Positions 54,482 to 63,186 of a stretch of DNA of 64,000 nt are shown here, piece after piece. Positions within the stretch are counted from its first letter, which is position 1. Each line of letters opens with the position of its first letter. Below the pieces are notes generated by a model that was given only the letters and a program-made list of their open reading frames with translations, was not told where the DNA came from and made no database searches. The stretch spans positions 1,860,001 to 1,924,000 of the forward strand of contig NZ_LR134506.1 in the NCBI RefSeq assembly GCF_900638305.1, given 5' to 3'. A program made the translations under genes and the position numbers. Origin of the DNA: Porphyromonas cangingivalis. GTDB taxonomy: Bacteria > Bacteroidota > Bacteroidia > Bacteroidales > Porphyromonadaceae.

Positions 54482-55816
54482 ATGAAAGTAATGAAAGAAA
54501 AGGCTTATATGCTTTTCCTACTGATCGGCATTTTGCTTCTTGCAGGTTGTAAGGAGACACCTTCCGATCCGGCAGGGGAGGAGGCTACTATTTCTCTCGT
54601 GCTTGGAGACACTCGGATCCGAGGTGGCGATCTGTTTGTGGGAGATGATGTCATAAGCAAGGTGAGGGTATATGTCTTCTCCGGAAGCCATATCGAAGCG
54701 ATGCAGGTCTTCAATGCCGGCGAGCTCGCATTTGTGAACCCCTTCCGAGTCAAATGTGTCACAGGAGAGAAGAGCATCTTTGTCGTCGCCAATGAGCCGG
54801 CAGCTGTGTCTGACAGGTTGAACGAGGTCAAGACACCGAGCGATTTGGATGCCATTAAGTTAGAAACAGACTCCTTCCTGCCCAAGCCTCTGACGATGGT
54901 GGGCAATGGGACGGTCAACATAAACTCTTCGACCGGAGCGATGGTCTCCATCAGTCTCAAGAGGGTCGTGGCGAAGATCACACTCAAGATCCGAAATGCG
55001 AGTACAGGTCCTGCCTCTCTTTCTCTCTTGGGGGTCGAACTCCACAGAGGGATGAAGTCCACTCCTCTCATCGAGGGGGCTTCACCTGCACCTCACAACT
55101 TCTGGAACAAGCGCAACGATTACAGTGCTCCTCAGGAGGTCACCGCTGAGGGTTTTCAAGTATGGAGCTCGGACGATGCTGTATATCTTTTCGAAAACCT
55201 TGGCTCCGTCTCCGATACGACATCGAGAGCGACCAGCCTCGTCATCCACGCCAAGTACAACGATGTCAATACGAAGTACCGTGCCTACATCAATGACGAA
55301 AATTCGGAAGGTGCCGATCATCGCTATTCGATCAAGAGAAACTACTGCTATAACCTCATTGCAGATATCAAGAACCTTGGAGAGTCCGATGGCATCACCC
55401 TGCGTACCGAGGTGCGCCCCTGGGAGGTCGTCGGCAATGACTTGCTTTTCAAGCGAGTGTATTCGATCACTCCACATCCGACATTTGAGCAGAAGACCTT
55501 TGAGGTCGCTACGCCCGGGGATGAAGTCGAGTTCAAGTTCAAGCTCATGAACCCCGTCGAAGCTCTTTGGAGGGTGCAACTCACCAACCCCATCCACTTC
55601 GAGGCTCTCACCACCGGAGGGGCTGTGGTCTCCGGAGGCGTGGGGCAGGAGTACACCATCAAGATCAGACCTCGCCAACCACAGTCGGATCAAGCGCACA
55701 CCACCGAGATATTCATCACCGTTGACGATGCTGAGATCCCACTTCTCAAAAACAACACAGCCATCGGCATCGGTAATCGAATCGTTATTAAGCAACCTAT
55801 GGTCAGCACACCATAA
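54482..55816 (+). CDS. fimC: Accessory fimbrillin, FimC position
   Basis: The 444-residue lipoprotein (Cys23 in ILLLAGC, from the ATG at 54482) shows fimbrillin N- and C-terminal beta-sandwich patterns (ISKVRVYVFSGSHIEAM, LKRVVAKITLKIRNAS, DHRYSIKRNYCYNLIADI, LRTEVRPWEVVGND) and then an extra domain after about 330 with no clear family. Order and length agree with FimC, a minor tip component in P. gingivalis. The frame is open 9 codons upstream inside fimB. fimD follows after 20 bp. Confidence 0.75.
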   Translation: MKVMKEKAYMLFLLIGILLLAGCKETPSDPAGEEATISLVLGDTRIRGGDLFVGDDVISKVRVYVFSGSHIEAMQVFNAGELAFVNPFRVKCVTGEKSIFVVANEPAAVSDRLNEVKTPSDLDAIKLETDSFLPKPLTMVGNGTVNINSSTGAMVSISLKRVVAKITLKIRNASTGPASLSLLGVELHRGMKSTPLIEGASPAPHNFWNKRNDYSAPQEVTAEGFQVWSSDDAVYLFENLGSVSDTTSRATSLVIHAKYNDVNTKYRAYINDENSEGADHRYSIKRNYCYNLIADIKNLGESDGITLRTEVRPWEVVGNDLLFKRVYSITPHPTFEQKTFEVATPGDEVEFKFKLMNPVEALWRVQLTNPIHFEALTTGGAVVSGGVGQEYTIKIRPRQPQSDQAHTTEIFITVDDAEIPLLKNNTAIGIGNRIVIKQPMVSTP

Positions 55817-55836
55817 AAAGATAAGGAGATTCTCTT

Positions 55837-57768
55837 ATGAAAAAGTTATTATATACCACAATAGCCTGCGCCGTGGCATCGTTGATGCTCCTGTCTGTGT
55901 CGTCGTGTAAGCGAGAGGATGGTGTGGAGCAGCCTGTCGAGAATTCCCTTGTATTGAGTGTGATCTCTGATGAGGTATCCACCGTACGTGCCGAGGCCGG
56001 AGATGATACGCTCAATGAGAACAAGATCGACAAGCTCGACATCTTCATCTACGATGCAGGTATCCTCCGATGGCACATCAAGCCGGCTGACATGACGCTC
56101 TCCGGCAACAGTGTCACCGTGCCCATAAAGGCCGATAAGGAGATCCTCTTCCACAACAATACGAGAGCCTATGATGTCTATGTCATCGCCAACAGCGGTA
56201 TCGACTTCGGTACGATTGCCGAGGGGGGGAACAACCTTCAAGCACTGAAGGATCTCGTCATCCGCTCCATGGGCTTCAAGACCGAAGGTGGACTCTCAGC
56301 CCAGGATGCGTTTGTGATGGATGGCATGGTGTCCAAGGTCATCACCAAGAGAGATGCCGATCTCGGTCTGGTCCATCTCAAGAGGGCTGCATCGAAGATC
56401 AGAGTACGTATCAAAGAGGTCAATGTCCCCAATCACACCTATACCCCTCAGACAGGTACGGTACAGCTCAAGCACTTCACGCTCGCATCGGCACTCTTGG
56501 ATGGAGGAGTGTATGTTCCCACGGTATTTGATGAGACCGAGGCACGCACTTTGACGAGAGTAGGTCGCGAAGAGACCGGTCCCGCACCGTTCTACGCTTA
56601 CGCACAGGATTGGAGCGGAGACATCTCAAGCAGGGCGTATGTCGAGCTACTTCTGCCGCTTACCAATAATATCAATGGGAAGAGTCACGTTTACAGGTAC
56701 ATCCTCCCCATTGCACCTACCAATCTCACCGGCGAGCAAGCTGTCTACAACTCTTGTCTCAAGAGGAATGTCCTCTATGACATCTCCGTCACGGTGAATA
56801 TCCTCGGAGCTCTTCAAGAAGAGCCCGTCACACTCTCCGGTACGTATGTCATCAGGGACTGGAGTACGAGAGAAGTATTGGCCGAAGTGAAGGCATCCGA
56901 CTACCTCGTGGTCTCCGAGACAGATGTCGCCATGCCTAATATCGAAGGCTACAAACTCAAGTTCAACTCGTCTATCCCCAACGTGACGCTCGTCCCCGGC
57001 TCCCTCAAGGCTACCTATACCTTCATAGCGGCCAATGCGAGCACACCGACGACGGTGAATGTCGTGGGAGATCAGATCCCGAACATCATTGTTGCTTCGG
57101 GAGTGACAGCCGGTGAGATCACGATCACCAGCAAGATACCTACCAACCTCGTACCGAAGGATATCGAGTTCAAGGTGACCAACGGTCCACTGACAGAGAC
57201 CATCAAGGTACGTCAGACACCGGGGATCTACTTCACCAATGAGAAGAGTGTCCGTTCGTCACAGTTTGGTAGTTATCAGGATATGGTCAATTCGGGCAAT
57301 GGACTTCGCAATGCTTATACTTACATCGTGACGACCTCAGCATCGGGTGCGAAGTATCCTGTTACAGGCGAAGAGCTCATCTTGGGTTATCCTCCTGTCG
57401 ATGGAGAGGGCAATACCCTCAATGATGCCAATGTCGCCAAGATGGTGTCACCTAAGTTTGAGATGGCATCACAGTTTGGTGCGACGGTGGCACAAGGGTA
57501 CATAGATGCCAAGAGGCATTGTAATCGCTATTGGGAACGCAGTGAAGCCGGCGTCGAAAAGAGAGGATGGAGACTGCCCACTGAAGCCGAGCTGAAGTAC
57601 ATCGAACAGCTCCAGAGCTTACCGGCCAATCTCCAGGGATTGCTCATGACCGGGCGTTGGTATTGGGATGCTTATTCGGGTAATAATGCATACGAATTTG
57701 TCAACAACAATACTTCCGGTTCCAGTAGCACTTTCGCTCACGTCCGTTGTATACGAGATATTAAATAA
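55837..57768 (+). CDS. fimD: Accessory fimbrillin, FimD position
   Basis: This 643-residue lipoprotein (Cys24 in LLSVSSC) has two fimbrillin domains (KIDKLDIFIYDAG, VHLKRAASKIRVRIKEVN, LKRNVLYDISVTVN, IRDWSTREV), Ig-like middle parts and a C-terminal domain with ERSEAGVEKRGWRLPTEAEL and a final FAHVRCIRDIK, similar to the Fib_succ_major/sulfatase-modifying-like fold found at the end of many Bacteroidales surface proteins. Such a domain could be the adhesive tip. Length and order match FimD. fimE begins 27 bp later. Confidence 0.78.
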   Translation: MKKLLYTTIACAVASLMLLSVSSCKREDGVEQPVENSLVLSVISDEVSTVRAEAGDDTLNENKIDKLDIFIYDAGILRWHIKPADMTLSGNSVTVPIKADKEILFHNNTRAYDVYVIANSGIDFGTIAEGGNNLQALKDLVIRSMGFKTEGGLSAQDAFVMDGMVSKVITKRDADLGLVHLKRAASKIRVRIKEVNVPNHTYTPQTGTVQLKHFTLASALLDGGVYVPTVFDETEARTLTRVGREETGPAPFYAYAQDWSGDISSRAYVELLLPLTNNINGKSHVYRYILPIAPTNLTGEQAVYNSCLKRNVLYDISVTVNILGALQEEPVTLSGTYVIRDWSTREVLAEVKASDYLVVSETDVAMPNIEGYKLKFNSSIPNVTLVPGSLKATYTFIAANASTPTTVNVVGDQIPNIIVASGVTAGEITITSKIPTNLVPKDIEFKVTNGPLTETIKVRQTPGIYFTNEKSVRSSQFGSYQDMVNSGNGLRNAYTYIVTTSASGAKYPVTGEELILGYPPVDGEGNTLNDANVAKMVSPKFEMASQFGATVAQGYIDAKRHCNRYWERSEAGVEKRGWRLPTEAELKYIEQLQSLPANLQGLLMTGRWYWDAYSGNNAYEFVNNNTSGSSSTFAHVRCIRDIK

Positions 57769-57795
57769 CACCACAATTCGAGAAGGAGTATACTT

Positions 57796-59391
57796 ATGAA
57801 AAAGATAATATATACACTCATAGGAGGCTTGACCCTGCTTCTGGCAAGCTGTACCCGATCTGTGATCGATGTCCCCGACTCACAAGTCTCGGTAGGCACG
57901 GACGAAGTCCTTGTTGAGTTTGGTGCAATCATACCGGACTTCAGGACGGTCGAGCTCAGGGACAATGGAGGTGTCGATAATCTGTCGTTGCTCGTCTTCA
58001 ATCAGAACGGCATCCTCATCGCTCGTCGTCAGGCCACGCTCCTCGGAGCTTCGGGCTCAGGCTATCGCTTCTCCGTGATCCTGCCCAAGTCTGATGACAT
58101 CCGGACCATCCATTTCGTAGCCAACTGTGACTGGTCTGCGACTCCCGACACCGAGATTGTGGGAGCTCACGAGGCCATGGTCATGGCATTGATGACGACA
58201 GATAGGTGTGTCTTCTGGGCACGCAAGGAGTTGCCTGATGGTATAGATGTCAACTCTTTGTCCGACAACATCCCCTTGCTGCGCAATCAAGCCAAGGTGA
58301 CCGTCATCAATGAAGCAAGTAACTTCGAGCTCGAAGCCTTCGTGCTTCACAACACCCTCGCACGAGGTACCGTCGCTCCATACGATACAGGCACGTTGAC
58401 CTTTACCGAAGGGGCGATCAACGATCCTATCAATCCTGTCCTTGTGTCGGCACAAGAGGGGATGTTGGACATGAACGAGAAGTACCTCTTCGAGCGCAAA
58501 AACAAGACCGCATCGAAGATCACCACCGTCATCGTCAAGGGTAAGTACGCCGGTCAGCCTTCGTACTATAAGATAGACCTCATCGATGCCGACAGGACCC
58601 GATACGACATCGAGCGCAACTACCACTATGTCGTGAAGATACGCAGTGTCCACAAGGCGGGTTCACCCAACTTCGCCGCTGCACTTGATGTCGCCTCTCA
58701 CAACAATACGGCACTCGACCCTACCGTCGAGAAGTTTCCCATCATCAGTGACGGCGTGAGCAAACTCGAAGTCGAACGCACACTGATCGTCCTCACCAAG
58801 GCTTCGGAGTCTCTCAGCACGTGGGTCAAGTATTACCCAAGGCTGGATGACAACAACTTCGACAACACCGGTGTGACTTACCGTGTGGAGCAGGAGGCAG
58901 GCAAGGAGATCATCGATGCATCATCACTCAACTTCGTCCCTGCTACGGGTGCGCTCACTGCCACCGCAGTCAATGTCCTTCCGTCACAACCACGCGAAGC
59001 TCGGATCATTGTCTCCAAGGGGGACTTCCTTGCCAGAGCGATCAGAGTGGTGCTAAGGCAGCCCTTCAGCTTCGGACAAGTGAAGATCAATAACAACAAC
59101 GCTGTCCCCCAAGGACTACAGCGCGAAGCAAGGTTGTACTTCAACATCCCTGCAGACTTCCCCGCAGATCTCTTCCCACTCTATGTGAAGATCAAGGCCG
59201 GCACCCTCTATCCTGTGGACGAGGGAGTAGAGGTGATCACCGGAGGAGGCACGATGTATCACATCGTCAGAGTGACATCTCATGGGACAAAAGAAGTGAG
59301 GTTCAAGACCAACTCTGATGGCGGAGCCGAGAAAGTCGAAGTCACTGCAGACTACTTCCAAAGTGGAGAGGTCACTTATACCCGCAGTTGA
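57796..59391 (+). CDS. fimE: Accessory fimbrillin, FimE position
   Basis: This 531-residue lipoprotein (Cys19 in LLLASC) shows the fimbrillin start VDNLSLLVFNQNGILIARRQ and DIERNYHYVVKIRSVHKAG at the end of the second domain, then a C-terminal region of Ig-like strands (about 320-531) ending VEVTADYFQSGEVTYTRS. In P. gingivalis FimE is needed to incorporate FimC and FimD. It is the last gene of the set; a terminator with 13-bp stem follows 27 bp after the stop. Confidence 0.75.
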   Translation: MKKIIYTLIGGLTLLLASCTRSVIDVPDSQVSVGTDEVLVEFGAIIPDFRTVELRDNGGVDNLSLLVFNQNGILIARRQATLLGASGSGYRFSVILPKSDDIRTIHFVANCDWSATPDTEIVGAHEAMVMALMTTDRCVFWARKELPDGIDVNSLSDNIPLLRNQAKVTVINEASNFELEAFVLHNTLARGTVAPYDTGTLTFTEGAINDPINPVLVSAQEGMLDMNEKYLFERKNKTASKITTVIVKGKYAGQPSYYKIDLIDADRTRYDIERNYHYVVKIRSVHKAGSPNFAAALDVASHNNTALDPTVEKFPIISDGVSKLEVERTLIVLTKASESLSTWVKYYPRLDDNNFDNTGVTYRVEQEAGKEIIDASSLNFVPATGALTATAVNVLPSQPREARIIVSKGDFLARAIRVVLRQPFSFGQVKINNNNAVPQGLQREARLYFNIPADFPADLFPLYVKIKAGTLYPVDEGVEVITGGGTMYHIVRVTSHGTKEVRFKTNSDGGAEKVEVTADYFQSGEVTYTRS

Positions 59392-59418
59392 TTGGTTTTA
59401 GATAGATTATGATGGTCG

Positions 59419-59460
59419 GGGGCTGTCGTGACTGAGATCACGGCAGTCCCTTCTCTTTTA
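59419..59460 (+). terminator. Terminator of the fim operon
   Basis: GGGGCTGTCGTGA (59419-59431) pairs with TCACGGCAGTCCC (59438-59450) with two G-T pairs, followed by TTCTCTTTTA. Confidence 0.8.
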
Positions 59461-59514
59461 TGGCATCTCTTCCACACAGACTTATCCTCTCAAAGCAAAG
59501 ATGTCTGATCCTCG

Positions 59515-59582
59515 AAAAAAGGTTGTCTAACTCGTCGCACCGTTTTAGACAACCTTCGTCATCAAGTTAGACAACCTTTTTT
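59515..59582 (+). repeat. Three-armed hairpin element C (different arms)
   Basis: After AAAAAA, GGTTGTCTAA (59521-59530) pairs with TTAGACAACC (59545-59554), then the linker TTCGTCATCAAG and a third arm TTAGACAACC (59567-59576), identical to arm two, and six T. Layout, linker and flanks equal elements A and B, while the arm sequence differs. Confidence 0.65.
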
Positions 59583-59745
59583 CGAGAGTTCGACATCAGA
59601 GATATGCTATAAGTTTCCATAAAAAGCACTATCTGTCTGCGTCCATTGACTGTAGCTTCCTTAGATCAAACCGGCGTTTACGGAGGCAAAGCTCACGGAG
59701 CAAACCGGAAGGACGTAATAAGGAGCAACCAAAGTATCGGAGCAG

Positions 59746-59763
59746 GGGACAGAATGCTTTCTG
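59746..59763 (+). repeat. Dispersed intergenic repeat, copy 2
   Basis: GGGACAGAATGCTTTCTG, identical to 12837-12854. Here it is part of a larger dyad with CTGTCCCC, and CCGGAATACATTCTGTC, AGAAAGAATTCTGTCG and GACAGAAAATTTT follow, so the region can form several alternative stems. Confidence 0.55.
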
Positions 59764-59938
59764 TCCCCTGCCGGAATACATTCTGTCGGGCGTCAGAAAG
59801 AATTCTGTCGTCCGACAGAAAATTTTATCTCTTGCTCTCTGGGGCGCAAACAGCCTGAAGAAGAACCATCTCTCGTTGTTCAACAGGGTGAAGGAAGAGA
59901 AAATTTTGCCATCACTTCAAATTTTGGGGATAAAACTG

Positions 59939-59984
59939 TTGTTTGTTACGATTTTTTCGTACATTTGCTACGAAAGCATCGTAG
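59939..59984 (+). promoter_or_regulatory. Promoter and twin operator of the BlaI-BlaR1-like operon
   Basis: TTG at 59939-59941 and TACATTTG at 59960-59967 are 18 bp apart. Two palindromes of the form TACGA-N5-TCGTA occur at 59947-59961 and 59969-59983 (the second extended by C/G to 59968-59984). Their centres are 22 bp apart, two helical turns, and they flank the -7 element on both sides, the expected place for an autorepressor of the BlaI/MecI family. Confidence 0.7.
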
Positions 59985-60002
59985 AACTAAACTTAACGCG
60001 TT

Positions 60003-60401
60003 ATGAATAAGACTGAAAACAAAAAGAGTTTCCTCAATGGCCTTTCGGCTTTGGAAGAAGATTTTGTCCGAGCACTATGGGCTGTCGAACGTGGTGAGAT
60101 CAGTGATATCCTCGATAAGATGGAGCACTCCTCCACCCCTTATACCACGGTGGCATCCATTGCGCAGAAGTTGGAGCGCAAAGGCTATGTCAAGCGTGTG
60201 GGAAAGAAACGAGGCTTCGTCTATGCAGCTACCGTCTCTGAGGACGACTACTGCTCCAAGACGGTGGGGTATCTCGTCTCCAACTTCTTCACCGGGAGTT
60301 ACAAGGGCTTGATCCAGCACTTTGCCTCCGAGGGTAAGGTCTCTGCCGAGGATCTTCAGGAGATACTCAAGATGATCGAAGAGGGCAACACTCAGGAGTA
60401 A
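60003..60401 (+). CDS. BlaI/MecI/CopY family transcriptional repressor
   Basis: This 132-residue protein is a winged helix-turn-helix repressor: start LSALEEDFVRALWAVERGEISDIL, recognition region SSTPYTTVASIAQKLERKGYVKRVGKKRGFVYAA, and a C-terminal dimerisation part (CSKTVGYLVSNFFTGSYKGLIQHFASEGKVSAEDLQEI). Members are released by proteolysis after a BlaR1-type sensor is triggered; a cleavage site cannot be read with certainty. The M56 gene lies 61 bp downstream, and a twin TACGA-N5-TCGTA operator covers the promoter. Confidence 0.93.
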   Translation: MNKTENKKSFLNGLSALEEDFVRALWAVERGEISDILDKMEHSSTPYTTVASIAQKLERKGYVKRVGKKRGFVYAATVSEDDYCSKTVGYLVSNFFTGSYKGLIQHFASEGKVSAEDLQEILKMIEEGNTQE

Positions 60402-60462
60402 CCCCCTCTCCTCTTTTGAGATAGACGGATCGAATACTTACACCGTAAAATACCTTACGACC

Positions 60463-62448
60463 ATGACATTGACCCTTATGACCTATCTCCTGCTCTCAGG
60501 ACTGGGACTATTTATATTCAGTATGGCGGACAGACTCTATCTGCGCCGTCGCTTGGCGTTGCCACACCAGAGGCTTTTTTACCTCTCGGCACTCGTGGCA
60601 GCATTCATCACTCCATGGGCTTCGATGCTCTACCCTCACAAGTTGATCGCCCCCGCTGTGGCAGGGGCAGAAGCGGAGGTCTTCATCGACACCGACCTTT
60701 CGATGGTGGCTGTCGAGGAGGTGAGCGAGGCCGGAGGGTTGCTCAGCCACCTATCGATGAGTGACATCCTCCTTGCCCTTTGGGTTGTCGGTATGGCGGT
60801 GATGATCGGCCGACTGATCTATGGATTGGTACGGATAGTTATGATCATCCGAGCGTCGGAAGAGACTTTCGCACCATCGGGGCGCAGGATCTACCTCACC
60901 GACAAGGCTGCGAACCCCTTCTCCTTCATGGGGAAGATCGTCCTCCCTCGACAGATCTATGAGGATGCTCGTTGTCGAGACCTCATCCTCAGCCATGAGG
61001 AGGCGCACTGCACACAAGGGCATCACTATGATCTCATCGTGGATCAGCTTTGTCTCATCGCACACTGGTGGAATCCCTTTGCATGGATGCTCACCAATGC
61101 CCACTATAACACCCTCGAATACCTTGCGGACAGCCATGTCCTCGATACCGGCATCGATCGCAAGGCCTACCAAAGACAATTATTAGAGAGTTCTCTGAAG
61201 ATACCGGCCGAATCCCTCAGTCTCTCTTTCTCAGTTTATAACCTAAAAAAGAGAATTAAAATGATGAACAACAACACAACACCCAATCGACCCCTCCAGT
61301 CTCTACGCATGGTGTCTGCGCTCGTCCTTGTATCTGCCGGTCTGTTCGTCGGATCCAACGTGATGGCAGTACCTGCACCTGTCACAGATATTCAAGAGGA
61401 CTTCGTGCCACAAGTATCTCCTGTCACAGAAGTCCAAGAGGGCTTTGTCCCACAAGAACCTCCCGTCAAGACCGAAGACACTACCTACGACTTCTTGGAA
61501 GAAATGCCAGTCTACAAGAATGGTGATAAACAGCTCATGAAAGACTTGGCAATGCTCATCAAGTATCCTAAAGAGGCTGCCGAAAAGAATATCCAAGGTC
61601 GTGTTATGGTAGGGTTTATTGTCGATGAGCAGGGCAATGTCGTCGAACCTCAAGCGGTGAGAAAGGTACATCCGCTTCTCGATGCAGAGGCTGTCCGTGT
61701 CGTCAGCCTTCTTAAATTTATCCCCGGAAGGATGAAGGGTAGGGCTGTCAGATGCCGATTTACACTGCCTATTCGATTTGCCATACCAAGTGACAAAGAG
61801 GCCTCAAAGCCCGCAATTGTGGAGGAAATAGGCGCATCCAAGTCTCGTAGCGTGGAAGAGTTTTCGAAGATCCTCGACACCTTCGTGAAAAGGATCCTAC
61901 GTCCGAACGACGATAAGGTATGGGGCAAGTTTAAGATCGTCAACGGTAAAGCTCAGGACATAGAGATCAACATGAGCGATGAAAGGGCTAAAAGAGAGAT
62001 CCTTAACTTCATTAAAAAGCAGGACTTCAAGCCTAAGAATAGTACTCCGGAGAGTCTGTACTTTAACTTTGACATTGATAGAAAGAATACCAAAGGAGAT
62101 GACGGGGTCTACGATTACCTCGAAGAAATGCCTGAGTATGATGGTGGTGAAGAAGCAATGATGAAACACCTTGCGAAAGAGGTTGTCTATCCTGAAGAGG
62201 CATCGAAGAAAAATATCCAAGGTCGTGTCATGGTGAGCTTTGTCGTCGAGAAGGACGGCTCTCTTTCAAATGTCAAAGTCATGAGGGGTGTACATCCTCT
62301 CCTTGATGCAGAGTCTGTCCGTGTAGTCAAAACGCTGAAGTTCAAGCCTGGGAAGATGAACGGTAAGCCCGTGAGGTGCCGATTCACCATTCCTATCAAC
62401 TTTAGGCAGAATGACACTTCTAAGGGGGCTGACAAAGCCAAGTCCTAA
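60463..62448 (+). CDS. BlaR1-like M56 metallopeptidase with two TonB C-terminal domains
   Basis: This 661-residue protein has four membrane helices in its first ~310 residues and the zinc motif H-E-E-A-H (His178, Glu179, His182) in the cytoplasmic-facing M56 domain, plus YLADSHVLD downstream. After a fourth helix (about 285-305) a periplasmic part carries two TonB-type energy-transducing C-terminal domains, about 345-448 and 552-650, each with EEMP-x-Y, YP-x-EA, IQGRVMV and VHPLLDAE-x-VRVV. The penicillin-sensor domain of true BlaR1 is absent, so the signal is probably different. It forms an operon with the BlaI-like repressor. Confidence 0.88.
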   Translation: MTLTLMTYLLLSGLGLFIFSMADRLYLRRRLALPHQRLFYLSALVAAFITPWASMLYPHKLIAPAVAGAEAEVFIDTDLSMVAVEEVSEAGGLLSHLSMSDILLALWVVGMAVMIGRLIYGLVRIVMIIRASEETFAPSGRRIYLTDKAANPFSFMGKIVLPRQIYEDARCRDLILSHEEAHCTQGHHYDLIVDQLCLIAHWWNPFAWMLTNAHYNTLEYLADSHVLDTGIDRKAYQRQLLESSLKIPAESLSLSFSVYNLKKRIKMMNNNTTPNRPLQSLRMVSALVLVSAGLFVGSNVMAVPAPVTDIQEDFVPQVSPVTEVQEGFVPQEPPVKTEDTTYDFLEEMPVYKNGDKQLMKDLAMLIKYPKEAAEKNIQGRVMVGFIVDEQGNVVEPQAVRKVHPLLDAEAVRVVSLLKFIPGRMKGRAVRCRFTLPIRFAIPSDKEASKPAIVEEIGASKSRSVEEFSKILDTFVKRILRPNDDKVWGKFKIVNGKAQDIEINMSDERAKREILNFIKKQDFKPKNSTPESLYFNFDIDRKNTKGDDGVYDYLEEMPEYDGGEEAMMKHLAKEVVYPEEASKKNIQGRVMVSFVVEKDGSLSNVKVMRGVHPLLDAESVRVVKTLKFKPGKMNGKPVRCRFTIPINFRQNDTSKGADKAKS

Positions 62449-62534
62449 AGCTTCTTTTCTTTCCCCGGTACATGACGGCTCGAACCCCTCGTGATACTCC
62501 CTCTCTCAAGAGAAGGTGAAATACAACAAACAGC

Positions 62535-62582
62535 AAGGGCTGTGTCGGTGGTCTGTAAGACCTCGGACACAGCCCTTGTTTT
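62535..62582. terminator. Bidirectional terminator between the M56 gene and ferritin
   Basis: AAGGGCTGTGTC (62535-62546) pairs with GACACAGCCCTT (62566-62577); GTTTT follows on + and a short T-run on the minus side, where it lies 34 bp after the ferritin stop. It serves both convergent genes. Confidence 0.8.
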
Positions 62583-62615
62583 GCGCGAGCCTGCTACGAG
62601 AGCAAGCCGATGCTA

Positions 62616-63101
62616 TTACTTGCGTTCGCCAAGTCTTGCATCCATGATGAGGAATGAAGCCTCGCTTGATGCAAGTTTGAGCTTATCTACGATACCTGCT
62701 ACTGTGGCTTCCTCTTCTACTTGCTCGTTGACGAATGTACGGAAGAAGTTTTCGGTAGCGAAGTCTTTCTTTTCGATGGCAAGAGCAACGATTTCGTTGA
62801 TCGACTTAGACACTTTACACTCGTGTTCGTAAGCCATTTCGAAGACCGGAGTGACACCTTCGAGCTTCACCTTAGGATCAGCGACTGCACCGATCTCAGG
62901 CTTTTCGCCACGAGTGATGACATAGTCGATGAGTTGCTTGGCGTGCTCACGCTCTTCTTGGCACTGGATGTACATCCAACGTGCAAAACCAGCCCATCCT
63001 GCTGCATCGAAGTGGATCGACATTGCGAGGTATATGTGTGCAGAGTCGAGTTCGAGTTTGATTTGTTCGTTGATCTTCTTGAGTAAGTTCTTTTCAATCA
63101 T
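62616..63101 (-). CDS. Bacterial non-haem ferritin
   Basis: This 161-residue protein is a four-helix-bundle ferritin. Ferroxidase ligands are visible: Glu17 (IKLELDSAHIYL), Glu50 and His53 (QCQEEREHAKQ), and later Glu in YEHECK and NEQVEEEATV. Twenty-four subunits store iron as ferric oxide in the cytoplasm. It is transcribed alone from a promoter (TTG, 20 bp, TACCTTTG) that overlaps the end of hemE, with a bidirectional terminator downstream. Confidence 0.95.
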   Translation of the reverse strand: MIEKNLLKKINEQIKLELDSAHIYLAMSIHFDAAGWAGFARWMYIQCQEEREHAKQLIDYVITRGEKPEIGAVADPKVKLEGVTPVFEMAYEHECKVSKSINEIVALAIEKKDFATENFFRTFVNEQVEEEATVAGIVDKLKLASSEASFLIMDARLGERK

Positions 63102-63155
63102 AGTTCCTAATATTTGGTTTGTGTTAGTTATATTTCTGTTTAGACTTTATTTACT

Positions 63156-63186
63156 CAAAGGTAGTGATTTTTTATAATCTTATCAA
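63156..63186 (-). promoter_or_regulatory. Ferritin promoter
   Basis: On the minus strand TTG (63186-63184) and TACCTTTG (63163-63156) are separated by 20 bp, a good match to the Bacteroidota promoter. The -33 part overlaps the hemE stop region. No clear Fur-type palindrome is seen. Confidence 0.65.

Larger units (their letters stand above)
59461..59938. other. Intergenic region with repeats between fimE and the BlaI-like gene
   Basis: The gap is about 610 bp. It contains hairpin element C and the second copy of the dispersed 18-bp repeat (both listed). Short frames (59646-59858 on + and 59629-59883 on -) cross these repeats and are not credible genes. Confidence 0.4.
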
